This document shows positions 24,837 to 36,224 of a stretch of 62,500 nucleotides of DNA, one piece after another (position 1 is the first letter of the stretch; the number at the start of each line of letters is the position of its first letter). The DNA comes from Stramonita haemastoma (lineage: Eukaryota > Mollusca > Gastropoda > Neogastropoda > Muricidae). The stretch covers positions 22,341,612 through 22,404,111 of the forward strand of contig CM060344.1 in assembly GCA_030674155.1 (NCBI GenBank), in the 5' to 3' direction. The translations under genes were made by a program, and so were the position numbers. The notes beneath the pieces are model-generated. The model made no database searches. It was not told where the DNA came from and saw only the letters and a program-made list of their open reading frames with translations.

Positions 24837-25728
24837 ATGCCGGTTGTGGGTCTCCCAGTAACATTGGAGTGCATGCTAAACGCAGTGTTGCATGAGCAAA
24901 TGGTTTCCTCTTTCAAAGTGGACGGGCAAGAACATCAGACTGTTGTTGTGATTCGTTTGACAAATAGCACTGCCAGCCATTTTCCTGTCACTCCAGTTCA
25001 ACATGCAGTGTTTTGCAAAAAGTGTCCATCCCAGGAGAGCAGAAGTATACAGAAGAAACAAGATGGAAATGAATGAACAAGAATCATCCCCCTCCGGTTT
25101 GTTTCTACCCACCCCACCTAGCATCTACTACACTACAGGCCAATCTGACAACAACACTGCTACCGACATTTATACGAATGATACCCTTTGCTCTCCTTCT
25201 TCATGCTACTGTCGAAATGAACAATGTGTTGACATGGTGCAGAATGACATAGACGGACATAGAGTGACAATTTCCTATGACGGAAATGTGGGAGACGAGT
25301 TGTGTGGTGAAATTGTGAATGTTGCAAAAGGCTGTGGTTGTAGTTATAGAAATGGAATCAAAGATTGTGTCCATGATAATGTGAATGACATGGCTGAAGG
25401 TGAAAGGTTGGATGAGGGTGTGGAAGATCAGGAAAAGTGTGCAGAAAATGATAGCGATGAATTGTGTGCAGAAAATGACAGTGAGGAAGAGCGTGCAGAG
25501 AGTGAAAGTGAGGAAAAGTGTGCAGAGAAAGTAACAGGAGCAGAGTGTGCGGAGTATTTGGAAGACGGAAATGAAAGCTGCGGAATGCAAGAGACTGTAA
25601 CAATAGCAGATTTACTGGAAGGAATACAGCAATTTAGAGAGACAACTGAAGATGCCCACTCCATGATGCATAACAGGAGACAGTGCTCTGCTGTGTTGAA
25701 AGGAAATGTTCATAAAAATGTTTCTTAA
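24837..25728 (+). pseudogene. Unrecognised acidic protein, reading frame disrupted once
   Basis: The frame opens MPVVGLPVTLECMLNAVLHE and runs in phase to a TGA at 25074-25076. A second frame overlaps it from 25003 and runs to TAA at 25726-25728. Both look protein-like on either side of the overlap. One extra base or two missing bases at about 25040-25075 would join them into about 295 residues. The downstream part has a Cys-containing middle and tandem 9-10-residue repeats of the form CAENDSEE/CAEKVTGAE (about 25435-25560), then a short Gln-rich end. The N-terminal block reminds me of small proteins near invertebrate transposons, but I cannot name it. It could be a sequencing error, a real pseudogene, or two exons with a small unseen intron. 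Confidence 0.45.
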
Positions 25729-25859
25729 AATTAATGTATTGTAGACTCCCGGACAGACTTTTAAAGCTGAGAGAAAAAACTGTGATCTGATGAATGACAG
25801 CATAAATATCTATTCAGATCAATGTCATGGTAATCCATGTCATGAAGACTGTTTGGGCT

Positions 25860-25991
25860 GTTAAAGTGTTATTATTATTAACTATGATTTTCAATGATTC
25901 TATGTTTTGTGCCCAGTCCCCATCCCACTGTTCCCTTGTGAATGGGCGTGATGCTTATCGCAATAAACCATTGTCATTGTCATTGTCAATG

Positions 25992-26000
<9 letters not shown>
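25860..26000 (+). repeat. Possible retroelement 3' end with (TTGTCA)n tail
   Basis: CGCAATAAACCATTGTCATT is followed by repeats of TTGTCA and then a CA array. A short microsatellite tail directly after an AATAAA-like end is typical of non-LTR elements. No coding part is joined to it with certainty. Confidence 0.4.
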
Positions 26001-26066
<66 letters not shown>

Positions 26067-26150
26067 CCTCTCTCTCTCTCTTTCTCTCTCCACCTCTCCC
26101 TCTCTCTTACACACACACCCACACACACACCTCCCCCCCCCCCCCCCCCT
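25993..26150. repeat. (CA)n-(CT)n-C microsatellite
   Basis: About 70 bases of CA, then impure CT, CA and C runs, directly preceding repeat R copy 2. Confidence 0.95.
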
Positions 26151-26159
26151 CTCTATTTC

Positions 26160-26425
26160 TCTGTGTGTGTCTGTCCTTTCTCAGTCTTCCTGTTATCTGC
26201 ATTAGTGCACATTTGTCTAGAAATGTACTCATTTTTGCTATGTGATTACTTGGGTATAGAACCACGTTTGGATCGAAGAAATGATGGAAAAAGTCATACT
26301 TGGAGAGCTTATTTTAGGGCAGAAATTGCATAGTATGAAAACTGAAATTAGTTCAAGGAGAGGCCTTTAAACAGGCTAGAATTGTTGAAAAACCCTCAGC
26401 TTCAAGGGCCAGTGCCCCCTGACCC
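26160..26425 (+). repeat. Unclassified dispersed repeat R, copy 2
   Basis: Colinear with 395-670. It shares TTAGTGCACATTTGTCTAGA, AAAAAGTCATACTTGGAG, TTTTAGGGCAGAA and the GTGCCCCCTGACCCC end. It is as strongly associated with a preceding CA/CT array as the first copy. Confidence 0.7.
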
Positions 26426-26727
26426 CACTACATTTCAGGGAAAAGTGCTTTTCCTCCAGCACCATGCCTGGTAACCCAGCAGTGGGTGGTACGTGAGGAA
26501 GAGTTAGTCGCTGGTTGGTTGGCCTTTTGTGGATTACTGGTTAAGAAAAGGTTAAAGAATGTATTCAAATATTCCTCAGGTACACTGGTCTGCCTGCTGC
26601 CAGTAAGGAATCTTTTTGAAGAGGGGGGGGGGGGGAGGTTGGTCATGTTCAGCTTGAGCTCAGTGGTTTAGCTAGCAATGGTGATATTTTGCATAGGTAA
26701 CCATTTTTGCCCATCATCCATCCAAGG

Positions 26728-27185
26728 CCTTTTTATGCCTTCTTGGCATGTAGGGCAGCAACAAAGGTTCTCCACTCCTGCCTGTCTTGGGCCAGTTTCT
26801 GAATGGTTCCCCAGGAGTGTTGGAGGGTCTTCAGCTCTGTTTCTATTGTCCGACGCCAGGTGGTCTTGGGTCGTCCTCGCCTGCGTTTTCCTTCTGGAGG
26901 GCTGTTCTGGCGATGTCCCCTTGTTCCCGTCGGCTGATGTGTCCTATCCATCTCCATCGTCTTTGCATAATGATAGTATCTATATTTTCTTGGTTGCAGC
27001 GGGCCAGGAGTTCTTGGTTGGAGATGGTCTCAGGCCAGGAGATGCGCAGTATTCTCCTGAGATTCTTCGTGTGGAATGTAGACAGTTTGTTAATGTCACT
27101 CTCAGTCATCCTCCAGCATTCCGAGCCATACAGGAGGGTGGAATGTACGCAGCTCTGATACAGTCTTAGTTTGGTCTCTATCAGG
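26728..27185 (-). pseudogene. Non-LTR retrotransposon ORF C-terminus, frameshifted
   Basis: On the minus strand it reads LRLYQSCVHSTLLYGSECWR, then INKLSTFHTKNLRRILRISW and RRWRWIGHISRREQGDIART. After a frame change near 26900 it continues GKRRRGRPKTTWRRTIETEL and ends WRTFVAALHAKKA. This is the classic C-terminal region after the RT core in LINE polyproteins (LYGSE.W, RR.RWIGH, RGRP..TWRR). Only the tail survives, with one frameshift. Confidence 0.85.
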
Positions 27186-27189
27186 CCAG

Positions 27190-28160
27190 AAATACATTGC
27201 CTGCTAAGAGTCTGGAAGTAATTATAGCTGCTGGTATGTGCTCAGAAGGAGGAAAAGGCCATCCAGCATGTGTGCCTGACCTGATTTCGTGATGGAAAGC
27301 AAAATCTAGAGGCAGTTTGTGTTCAGAGAATCGAATGCAAGAGGGCTAAGGTAGCCACATTCTGACTTTGGGGATAGGCATGTGTGATTGTGTCAGCCTG
27401 GAGCCATTGCAACAGAGAGCACGTTTCTTTCAGGTGGGGCTTCATAGCTGTTGACAGTTGGTGATTTTAACGCCATGAATTTAGTCACACAGGCTCTGCA
27501 TTTCAGGTATCAGCCATGGTGAGGACATCTATACATGGAGCGTGCATTTCTTTGAGGATGATATAGATGTGGTAAACTATGTCTTTGTCTTTTTTGTTTT
27601 TGTTTTGTTTTTGTTAGCAAATAATATTAATTAGGGGAACAGTGTTAGAAAGATAATATATTGTCAAATGTGCTTGCGAGTGCTGATCCAAGCGTAGACC
27701 CATAAGATTTTTTTTAAAATTTGGTTTCATTTCATTCTGTACCGGTGTATGCTTGTTACTATTGCGTCAAGCTTCAGATTTTTATGTGAACTTTATCAAT
27801 ATTATTATCTGGGGAAAAAACCCAGAGCTCGAGGTTCATACTAGTGCTTGGCACTGTTGTCTTCAAAAACAGTAGGTCAGGGTTCACTCTTGTGTTTATT
27901 TCTGTCGTCTCATCTTTCAAAGCGTTAGCTAGAACTTTATACTTGTCTTTAACATTGTTGTCTTCAAATACATAATCTGGATGTTCATACTCGTGTTTAT
28001 TATCAATATCTTCAGATGTAGATGTAAGAAATCATGTCAGTACTGCTTAAAGGGCGATGTTTAATTTCCTTGGAGAATCGGGCTTTTTCTGTCTGATACG
28101 AATGAAAGGGTCGCAGCTGGTGACAAGGTTGTTTTGAGGAATCTGGTTTTGGTTTTATAT
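27190..28160. other. Unassigned intergenic stretch
   Basis: No supported gene. A short piece at 27340-27385 (CTAAGGTAGCCACATTCTGA) matches the tail of SINE family C on the minus strand. Confidence 0.45.
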
Positions 28161-28189
28161 CCTTTTATGTACGGCTTCTACAACGCCAC

Positions 28190-28412
28190 GACCGTCCTGG
28201 GTTGACCCTTATGGTTGGCCAGGGCCTTGATACAAGGAAGGACAGTAGAGTTGATTTTATACCCTGTTTCAATGTTTTAATCAGTTTATAGTTGCATGGT
28301 TTTATTCTGAGAATTCATATTTTACACAGTGACATCCCCGATAATGGCCAGGCCTCTGTGATTGGCCAGGCTGTGCACTAAGAAGATTGGATTGGATTGG
28401 ATTGGATGAATA
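28190..28412 (+). repeat. Possible retroelement 3' end with (GGATT)n tail
   Basis: A segment containing GGGTTGACCCTTATGGTTGG and ATAATGGCCAGGCCTCTGTG ends CACTAAGAAGATTGGATTGG with further GGATT repeats. The arrangement suggests a non-LTR or SINE insertion; the family is not recognised. Confidence 0.45.
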
Positions 28413-28813
28413 TGGCCTCTATAAATATAGGTTAGAAAATGGATAGGGCGCCTATCACTGATCAGACTCATTGAGGGACTTTTATGGTAGTTGAAGCGAT
28501 GTCCATGGTAGTCAAAGCAATGGTTTGTGTTTATATTGCTCAGGTGTAAGTAGACATCAAAACAGGGGGCAGCACGTTTTGTTCAATCATGAACCCAGCA
28601 GAAGCATTCTTCAGATAAATGTTTTCTTTCAGGTAGTCCGTTCATCTGGTGCATTGACCTGCTGCTGAGTGGAGCGGGCAGTGCAGAAAATTCAACAAGA
28701 GGATGGAAAGAATTTGGAGACATGCGCCATCCATTTCAAGGTACTGCAAATAACTGAACAATGTGTAGTTCAACTACTAGTTGCATTGCTGGGTACTATT
28801 TCACAATCAATTA

Positions 28814-29330
28814 CAGTGTTGATTCTAGGGTGCGCCCTTGCGGGATTCCCGCATTTTTTTTAACTTTGCCGCAAAATAATGTGACCAGTGCGCCCTGACG
28901 GACGCAAAAAAACTGTGGATAGCGCATATTTGAACAAACAGTGCGCCCCCCGTTTGTATAGTTTCAAAATAGCGCTACATGTGTGGGTCATTAGGTTGAT
29001 ACCCCAGGGACAGCAGGATGCACTGATTAGCGCCCACAGTCATCAAAATCGTCACACAGCGGCTGGTCTGACGTCATTTTCTGACTCATTTACGTCATTA
29101 CGTCATTTTTCGAAGGAGCCGTGAACTCCTGAAACGAGTGAGGTCATTGTGACAGAGATCCTTAGTGGAAGAAGCCGCGTCCGGCAGGGTTCAAAGCTGG
29201 CAGACCTAAGAGTTTTCAAGGCGGTTTTTCAGATCTGGCTAGACAAGTAGCCTGTGCTTGGCAACAATGATGGCATAGGGTAGACTATCGGCTGGAGATA
29301 TATATCAAAATGATTTTGGACCCCCCCCCC

Positions 29331-29425
<95 letters not shown>

Positions 29426-29525
29426 GGGAGGAAAAACAAGACTTTGATATTATATTTCACCTCTTTTCTCATCTAGATCTAGATCTCTCTTTAACAGAAA
29501 ATCTCTCTCTCTCTCTCTCTCTCTC

Positions 29526-29589
<64 letters not shown>

Positions 29590-29697
29590 TCCCTCCTGGG
29601 GAGGGGGGAGGGGCAAGACTTTGATATTGGCTTTCACCTCTCCTCATCTAGATCTCTCTAACTCTGAAAGTGGAAATACAAAATTGACTTTGACCCC

Positions 29698-29772
<75 letters not shown>

Positions 29773-29890
29773 GCTTTATGGGACTGGAGGAAAAGATAAG
29801 ACTTAGATATTGGCTTTAACCCCTTTTCTCATCTAGATCTAAATCTAGTTCTCCAACTCTGAATGGAAATACAAAATGGTCCCTCCCCAA

Positions 29891-29971
<81 letters not shown>

Positions 29972-30285
29972 ATATGGTAAAAGGGGAAAGGGGGGGGGGG
30001 GGGGTGGTAAGACTGATTTTGGCTCTTGCCTCTTTTTTCCATCTAGATCTAGCTCTCTCTCCAACTCAAAATGTGGAAATAAAATTTGACTTTGACTCTC
30101 TCTCTCCTTCCCTCCCTCCCCCCTCTCTCTTTCTCCCCCCCCCCCTCTCTCTCTCTTGTATACAAACAATGCATCTCCTCCTGTATCTATGTAGTATGTA
30201 TCCCTCCACATCTGAATGTACCACAATCTTCCCCACCCTTTCTCTCTCTCCCTCCCCTCTCTCTCTCTCTCTCTGTCTCTCTGTC

Positions 30286-30326
<41 letters not shown>

Positions 30327-30602
30327 TTCTCTTTTACCTGTGTAAGAAAATCATTTTACAGACCAGCTGCAATACATAAGGTGTATATTAAATCCTGTCT
30401 GCTGACATACCATCCTGTTTGTTTTGTTTCTCGTTCTTGAAAAATAGCAGAAATCAGAGTACTAATGGTATTATGAGCAAATACTACTTACTACTTGTCC
30501 CCTTTTTTATGAAGAGAAAAGGGGGGAGGGGGGCAAATGCCCCCCTTTTTTCATTTCAGGGGGCCCTTGGGCCCCTTTTTTGAAATCCTAGAATCAACAC
30601 TG
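28814..30602 (+). mobile_element. 1.79 kb CAG-terminated DNA transposon with AATTA target duplication
   Basis: The left end is CAGTGTTGATTCTAGG and the right end is its exact reverse complement. AATTA flanks both sides (28809-28813 and 30603-30607), a clean 5-bp target duplication. No transposase is visible. Both ends are followed by GC-rich sequence with GGGCC-type hairpins. Most of the interior (29330-30330) is a macrosatellite of CT arrays. Like the element at 8529 it has a CAG end and a 5-bp duplication, so both may use a hAT5-like transposase (inference). Confidence 0.85.
29305..30120 (+). repeat. Macrosatellite, ~190-200 bp unit containing (CT)n
   Basis: Four to five units share the order: C run, CT array, TGGGAGGAAAA-like, AAGACTTTGATATTGGCTTT, CTCATCTAGATCTAGATCTC, AACTCTGAAAGTGGAAATAC and GACTTTGACCCC. 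CT array length varies from unit to unit. The unique parts are clearly homologous, so the array arose by unit duplication, not by independent CT expansions. Confidence 0.85.
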
Positions 30603-30609
30603 AATTACC

Positions 30610-32050
30610 AAGGCACTGTTATGTGAGAAAGAGTGATGTCGCACAATGACCACACTTGATGATGAGACAGAATCCGACATGACTGGAGAAATAATGGCAT
30701 TCTGGACACTTATTTTTCACTGTGCAGCTGGGATTGCGAGGCCGGAATATAAAGCAGCTGATGTCTATGATTATCACTTTTATGACAGTGTATCATTTTA
30801 TTATGCTATGTGTATTCATTCTCCTTTTTCCTTTTTCTTTCTTGTGTGTGTGTTTTTTTTAGGGCACATGCATGCTTAACTTGTCATGACTGGTAATAAA
30901 CTTGTGTGTACTGTAAGTGTCTGTGCATCGGTGCGTGTTTAAGACCTCCAAAGGTCAGCTCCCACTGATGTGAAGCCATCCATCTGCAACACACAAGGCA
31001 CTATGTGCATCAGTCATTAGTTAAAGCAAATAGAAAAGCAGTTGGCTTTGGAATGACTGTTTTTAAACTCATATTTTTTTTAATATATTAAAAGCATGAA
31101 GATTTTACTCATTTTATCTCGTCTTTTATTCCTGCAAGTTGAGGTGTTTTTTTTTAAAGTGTAAAAGTCAAATTTTTATGAAGTTATCACAGTTTTATGG
31201 TACATCTAGTTAGACCTGCTCATATTGCATCCATAATCACTGAATTTATCAGACATGAACAATGTTTGAAAAGAAATATGTAGCTTGTAATTTTTACAAA
31301 GTAACTAGAACTGCCAGTAGAAATAACCAAACATAAAAAAAAAAAAGGTGCTTTGACCACTTTGGTGATGAAAAAAAATCTCTCCAGCAATGATGTTGAT
31401 GATGGTGACTAGGATGATGATGACTAGGATGATGATGATGATGATGTGGAAAAGTTTTAAGTTTTGATGGGGAAAAAAAGTAAAGTTTGGACTTATCCTG
31501 TTTGTCGTTAAATTACTGGAAACAGTTGTGACAGACCTTCAGTCCCTGAAGAGAACTTTGGCTGATGGAGTTCACAGATCTGTGGTAGAGGAAATGCTGG
31601 AGAATTAATTAACTAACCTATTGTAATGCTTGCAGTGCAAAGCTGTACTTCAAGCAAGCTGCACAGGAGAAAGAACACTTGGCATTCGGAAAGAAAAACC
31701 CACTGTACTGTCAAGGAAAAATTGAACCTCAACCAATTTTAATGAGCTGGCATCATCACATTGCAGCCACTTGAGTCGGGCAAGTTGTTCCCTGTCAAGT
31801 GTCTGTGTCTACTTGGAGCCAGTGGGAATACTTCACCCCTGTGCTGTCTGGGTTGACAGTGACCTACTCACCTAGTGAAGTAAATCTTCTGTGAAATCAC
31901 ATAAATTCAAAGCTGTGCTCATCCTGCGCAGCTTGAATGATTGATCACAAACTGTGAGTGCTCCTCTCTTCCTCTTTTTATTTATTAAAAAAAAAAAAAG
32001 ATCAAGTGAAGGAGAAGAAAGAAATGGAAGTGCTAATTTTGACAGCCTAA
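30610..32050. other. Unassigned intergenic stretch
   Basis: It holds a (GAT)n microsatellite at 31386-31446 and poly(A)/poly(T) runs. I see no coding exon I can support. Confidence 0.45.
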
Positions 32051-32054
32051 TGTT

Positions 32055-32200
32055 CAGGGGTTATGAAAAAGCAAGTGTTGTTGTTGGTCTTTATTTTTTT
32101 TGTTCTTTGGCTAGAGCTCAGAGGTTCTTTAATGGTGAGGTTTTGCATATGCATCTGCCCACCATTAAGGTAGCTGCATTCTGACTACAGGAATGATGTC
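32055..32200 (-). repeat. SINE family C tail fragment
   Basis: On the minus strand it reads AGAATGCAGCTACCTTAATG, then a CATATGCAAAACCTCACCAT-like segment and CTCTAGCCAAAGAACA. This matches the 3' region of the copy at 56722-57085. Confidence 0.65.
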
Positions 32201-32357
32201 TGAACACATCAGTCTGCATGCATGCGAGTCATTTGCTTTTGGTCACTAAAAGAGGTCCTAGGACCTCAAATTTCAAAATCATTGGATGGATTGTAAAGTG
32301 GGCAAGTTCAGTAAATCAAGGAAAGCAGAATTAACTGCAGAAGAAATAAAATTGATG

Positions 32358-33123
32358 GTACCGTAAAATCCCTAGCATACGCCCACCCCCCCTGTGCACA
32401 GATTTAGGGCAAAATTGGGGGATGGGCGTTTGCTAGGGATAGACCCCTTTGCACAAAATGATTTTTGTGCTCAACCGTGTAATTGAGTGAATACAAACCC
32501 CGAAAGCATGTAAGTTAGGTTGTGTGAGTAGAAGTGAAGGAAAATAGAAAAAAAGGGATTTTGAGGCAAAGAAGGCCAACGAGTTCCATAGCTTTCCGTT
32601 GTAGGTCCTTGTTTCGCAATGTCCTGCCTTCAGATCTTTCATATTCCAGATAATGCAGCACACCTTGGTCGACATGTTCAGATCTAACTGCTGGTCTTTT
32701 TGACAGTTTCCGTTTGTGTTTGTCTTTTCCGTATTGCTGTTCAAGTCTATCTCTGTTTTCTCTCCATTCCCTGATCTTCTTCCTATCCACAGAAAATTCA
32801 CGGCACACTCCAAACATTCCCACATGCTTCGTTATCCAGATACTGGAGGGCTTCCAATTTGAAAGAAACAGTGTAAGACTGTTGCGGGAGTGAGGAGAGG
32901 GGACAAAGAATAAGAAAAAAGGAAAGAAACACGAAAAGGTAAAGAAGGGGAAAAAGATGACTTTTAGAACAGTCTGCACAAATCCTAGTGAAAGTGAGCA
33001 TAGTATCTTTGAAAAAAGCAGGGTGGGCGTTTGCTAGGTAGTTACCCCTGTGCACAACTTTTGGTCCAAAGTGGGGGGTGGGCGTTTGCTAGATGGTGGG
33101 CTTATGCTAGGGATTTTACGGTA
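32358..33123 (-). mobile_element. pogo-like short element with TA target site
   Basis: The ends are inverted copies starting TACCGTAAAATCCCTAGCAT. TA dinucleotides at both borders fit a Tc1/mariner-pogo target duplication. Sub-terminal copies of TAGCAAACGCCCACC occur near both ends. The 762-bp body includes a transposase relic (32581-32880), which ties the ends to the pogo/Tigger group. Confidence 0.88.
32581..32880 (-). pseudogene. pogo-type transposase N-terminal DNA-binding relic
   Basis: One frame gives SYTVSFKLEALQYLDNEACG. After a frame change near 32815 a second frame continues CREFSVDRKKIREWRENRDR, then LSKRPAVRSEHVDQGVLHYL and GRTLRNKDLQRKAMEL. This is the CENP-B/pogo helix-turn-helix pair, with pattern FKL..V.Y.. 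REF.V..K.IR.WR and ..R..G..V...DL..KA.EL. The DDE catalytic domain is absent. The remnant could have supplied only DNA binding even before the frameshift. Confidence 0.85.
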
Positions 33124-33124
33124 T

Positions 33125-34830
33125 AACCCACTTTTCTGTTATTTCTCATGGAAGGTGATGGGTGACAAAATATAACTGGTGTTACACTGCTACACCAATT
33201 AATCCATAATGTCTCTGATTTTAATGAAATGACAATATACATGGACTTACCTGTTAATAATACATGTTAGTAGTAGTGACAAGATTTACCATATTGGAGG
33301 TTTATGTGCATTTTCAGCTAATGAAGATTTTTGTGACACTGTAACATAGTTACACCTTAACCAAAACAGTTTTTTTAAAAGAGTTGTAAAATAGAATATT
33401 TACTATTATCATGTTATATATTTGTTTCCTAGTGTTTTAAGTAAAATGCACAGTGCTAAAAGTACTGACAACAATTTTGTAGTAAATAAATCAAAATAAA
33501 CTTTAAACATAACTGTGTTACACAAGACACAAACAGAAACAAAAAGCACAACTTCAGGGAAACATTGATAATTTTATTGAAACAGTTCACTTGTCTCATT
33601 CTTTTGTTCACAAAGGCTTTCAACTCATTCAGGCACATCCAATCTAAGTTTCAATGTTTGATTCAACTGTTAGAAGGTGGTTTATATATTTATTTTTTTA
33701 AATTCTAAAACAAATAATCTGATGCACTGCGTTTCGCGGTACATGACGATGCATCAGGAATTTGTGTCAGTAGCTCAGCACTGCTGAGATAATTTTTCTC
33801 ACTCATTTCATGTTTCATATTCATAAAACAGACGTTATTCTCAAATAACAAAACAAAAAAAATACATTGCATCATGAAAAAAAAAGTATGACCATTCAAC
33901 AAACTGAACCTGCGTTACACATAACACGGCACCAAATCAAAGTTTTTTCAAACATGTGGACAAATCTTCCTTCATTTCACATCATAAAGTGAATATAAGT
34001 TATTAAGAAACATTATTCATGCTGGTAATTGCTATCAAGTTGGATTACATGCTGATTTTACTAGAAAGTTGACAATTGACCTCCGACCTGTAACTGCGTT
34101 ACATCATGAAAATGAGTGCGACACGATACAAACTTTTACGTCATTATCGCTTCCTTGTCACAGTTGTGGGAGTTTCTGCTTGAAATGTCATGAGTCCATG
34201 CTGTCTGGTGGATGAATTTAGCAGGCATTCACTGGCGATTGTTGCTGGTGTCTTTTGCTGAGTACGGGATTTTGAAAATTGAGGCATAACTGTGTTACAT
34301 TTCAACATGAAAACTTCAAAATCATATCAAGGATGTGTTTAAGCATTCTTACACTAATAAATGCCTTTATTCATCTCATCATAATGAACTTAAAGCATTT
34401 GCATGACCATCTTTAGCCAAGTGAGCACTACGGCAAAGCAGACGATCCAAAGTTTTCGTCGGGCTTTGTTACGCGACTCGTAACACAGTTATGGTTTCAT
34501 TTGGACGTCTAAATATAAAAGTTGAAAAGTTAAATGCGATATTTTTGTGCAGGATAATGTTTAACAATGTATTCTTTTGTTAGTTATAATGAAAATATAA
34601 GGTTTATTTGCACTGAAGAATTGTAAAGTGCTCATGTTGGAACACTACATATGCCTGTCCACCTTTTGAGGTGCTATTTTTGGACTTTTTTTAACATTCG
34701 ATTGCAATTTCTCAAAAACAGGCCAAACACGCAAATATCCCTTGATACTGTAATTTCTTTAACCATATTGGGATGTTTTTATTCCCATTGCATTGAAAAG
34801 AAACAACTCTTATGAAAATAAAACCCATCT
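33125..34830. repeat. AT-rich segment with recurring GTTACA motifs
   Basis: The motif TAACTGTGTTACA, with variants TAACTGCGTTACA and GTTACAC, recurs in both orientations near 33182, 33343, 33512, 33912, 34095, 34285 and 34475. There is no open frame of substance. I could not find matching terminal inverted repeats. The segment resembles the interior of a non-autonomous transposon, but the borders are unknown. Confidence 0.4.
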
Positions 34831-34884
34831 GTTGTAGATCACCCCCAATAGTGACCAAGAGCAAAGAGTGACTCGTATCTTAAA

Positions 34885-35072
34885 ATGTTGCACACAGAAC
34901 CTTGGTTTATAATCTCATCTGAAGGACTTTTCGGGGAGTGGAGTCTGTGCTCAGGGGTGGGGGGGGGGGGGGGGGGGGGGAGAATCCCCATGAACAGGTG
35001 CCTCAGTGGTGGCTCAAACCTGGGCTGTTGGATCACAAGCTCAACGCTCTGACCACTAAGCTATTCCCCTCC
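34885..35072 (-). repeat. SINE family A head fragment
   Basis: On the minus strand it carries the tRNA-like head (TAGCTTAGTGGTCAGAGCGT, B-box-like CCCAGGTTTGAGCC) and the first part of the body, interrupted by a G run at 34957-34980. Confidence 0.75.
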
Positions 35073-35509
35073 CCCCCTTAAGCGTTATATAACAAACTCC
35101 AGTGTGGTTTGTGCCAAAGTGTTCTGTTACGGAAGTGTATCCATCCACTATGGTCTTGCATGATGCCAGTCAGGATCTGGTCAGTTTTAATGGGCAAATA
35201 AAGAAAAGAAACCGGACCATGCTTTAATGCTCAGTAATTATTTCATCTTTTTCATCAAACCTTTAGACAGCTAGTATAATTGTATTGTTGTCATATGAGC
35301 TTTAAAAAAAAAAAAAGTGCTACCATTAAGCGTTTGACAAGTCAGGCCCAGTGCATCTGACTTCAGCATGGGAGAGAGTCGTTATCTTGCTGGAAAAGAG
35401 GCAGGGGAATGGACCAAGAAGGCAGAAAATGCAAGAAGGTGGTGATATATAATAAGGAAAAAGAATACGGCAGACAGAAAGAGGGGGAGAGAAAAGAGGG
35501 ATTCCAAGT

Positions 35510-35848
35510 GCGTAATTTCCATTAGTTGGGGACGCGTAATTTCCATTAGTTGGGGACGCGTAATTTCCATTAGTTGGGGACGCGTGGTTTCCATTAGTTG
35601 GGGACACATGATTTCCATTAGTTGGGGACGCGTGGTTTCCATTAGTTGGGGACGCGTGGTTTCCATTAGTTGGAGACGCGTGATTTCCATTAGTTGGGGA
35701 CACATGATTTCCATTAGTTGGGGACGCGTGGTTTCCATTAGTTGGGGACGCGTGGTTTCCATTAGTTGGGGACGCGTGGTTTCCATTAGTTGGGGACGCA
35801 TGGTTTCCATTAGTTGGGGACGCATAATTTCCATTAGTTGGGGACGCA
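35510..35848 (+). repeat. 24-bp minisatellite with ACGCGT sites
   Basis: Fourteen copies of a 24-bp unit containing TTTCCATTAGTTGGGGACGC. Differences concentrate in the ACGCGT segment (ACGCGT, ACACAT, ACGCAT). The pattern of variants suggests a partial four-unit higher-order repeat from about 35606. Being 24 bp, it is open in several frames, which gives artefactual repeat proteins. Confidence 0.97.
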
Positions 35849-36116
35849 CAGCTGTCAGTTTCCCCCACTTTTGGCTCCTCTCAGCTGCTAATCAATCCAT
35901 CCCATCCCAGTCCAGATTGAGCCAGTTGGTGCTAATTATAGGAGGAACTGACCACACTTGGACTTGGTAAAAGGAAGAGGCACGATAAATTTAGCACTCT
36001 TGACTGAGTGATGTTGGATTTGTGCACCATGGATGCTGTTTGTACTTGCATGCCCCTGGAACCCCCATGGGGGAAAATTATCACACCAACTAACCATGGA
36101 TTACTTCAAGTTTGAA

Positions 36117-36162
36117 TGTGTGTGTGTGTTGTGGTGTGTGTGTGTGTGTGTGTGTGTGGTGT
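36117..36162. repeat. (GT)n microsatellite
   Basis: GT repeats with two GTGGTG breaks. Confidence 0.9.
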
Positions 36163-36224
36163 GAGGCACTGTAAAACTTGAGCATTTAACTTCTTGGTTT
36201 TCAGTTTGCGCCATATGCATGCTT

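Noticed and set aside
35326..35868. 180-codon frame with ASPTNGNH octapeptide repeats
   Set aside because: The 24-bp minisatellite reads as an 8-residue repeat in every frame and on both strands. No flanking coding sequence.
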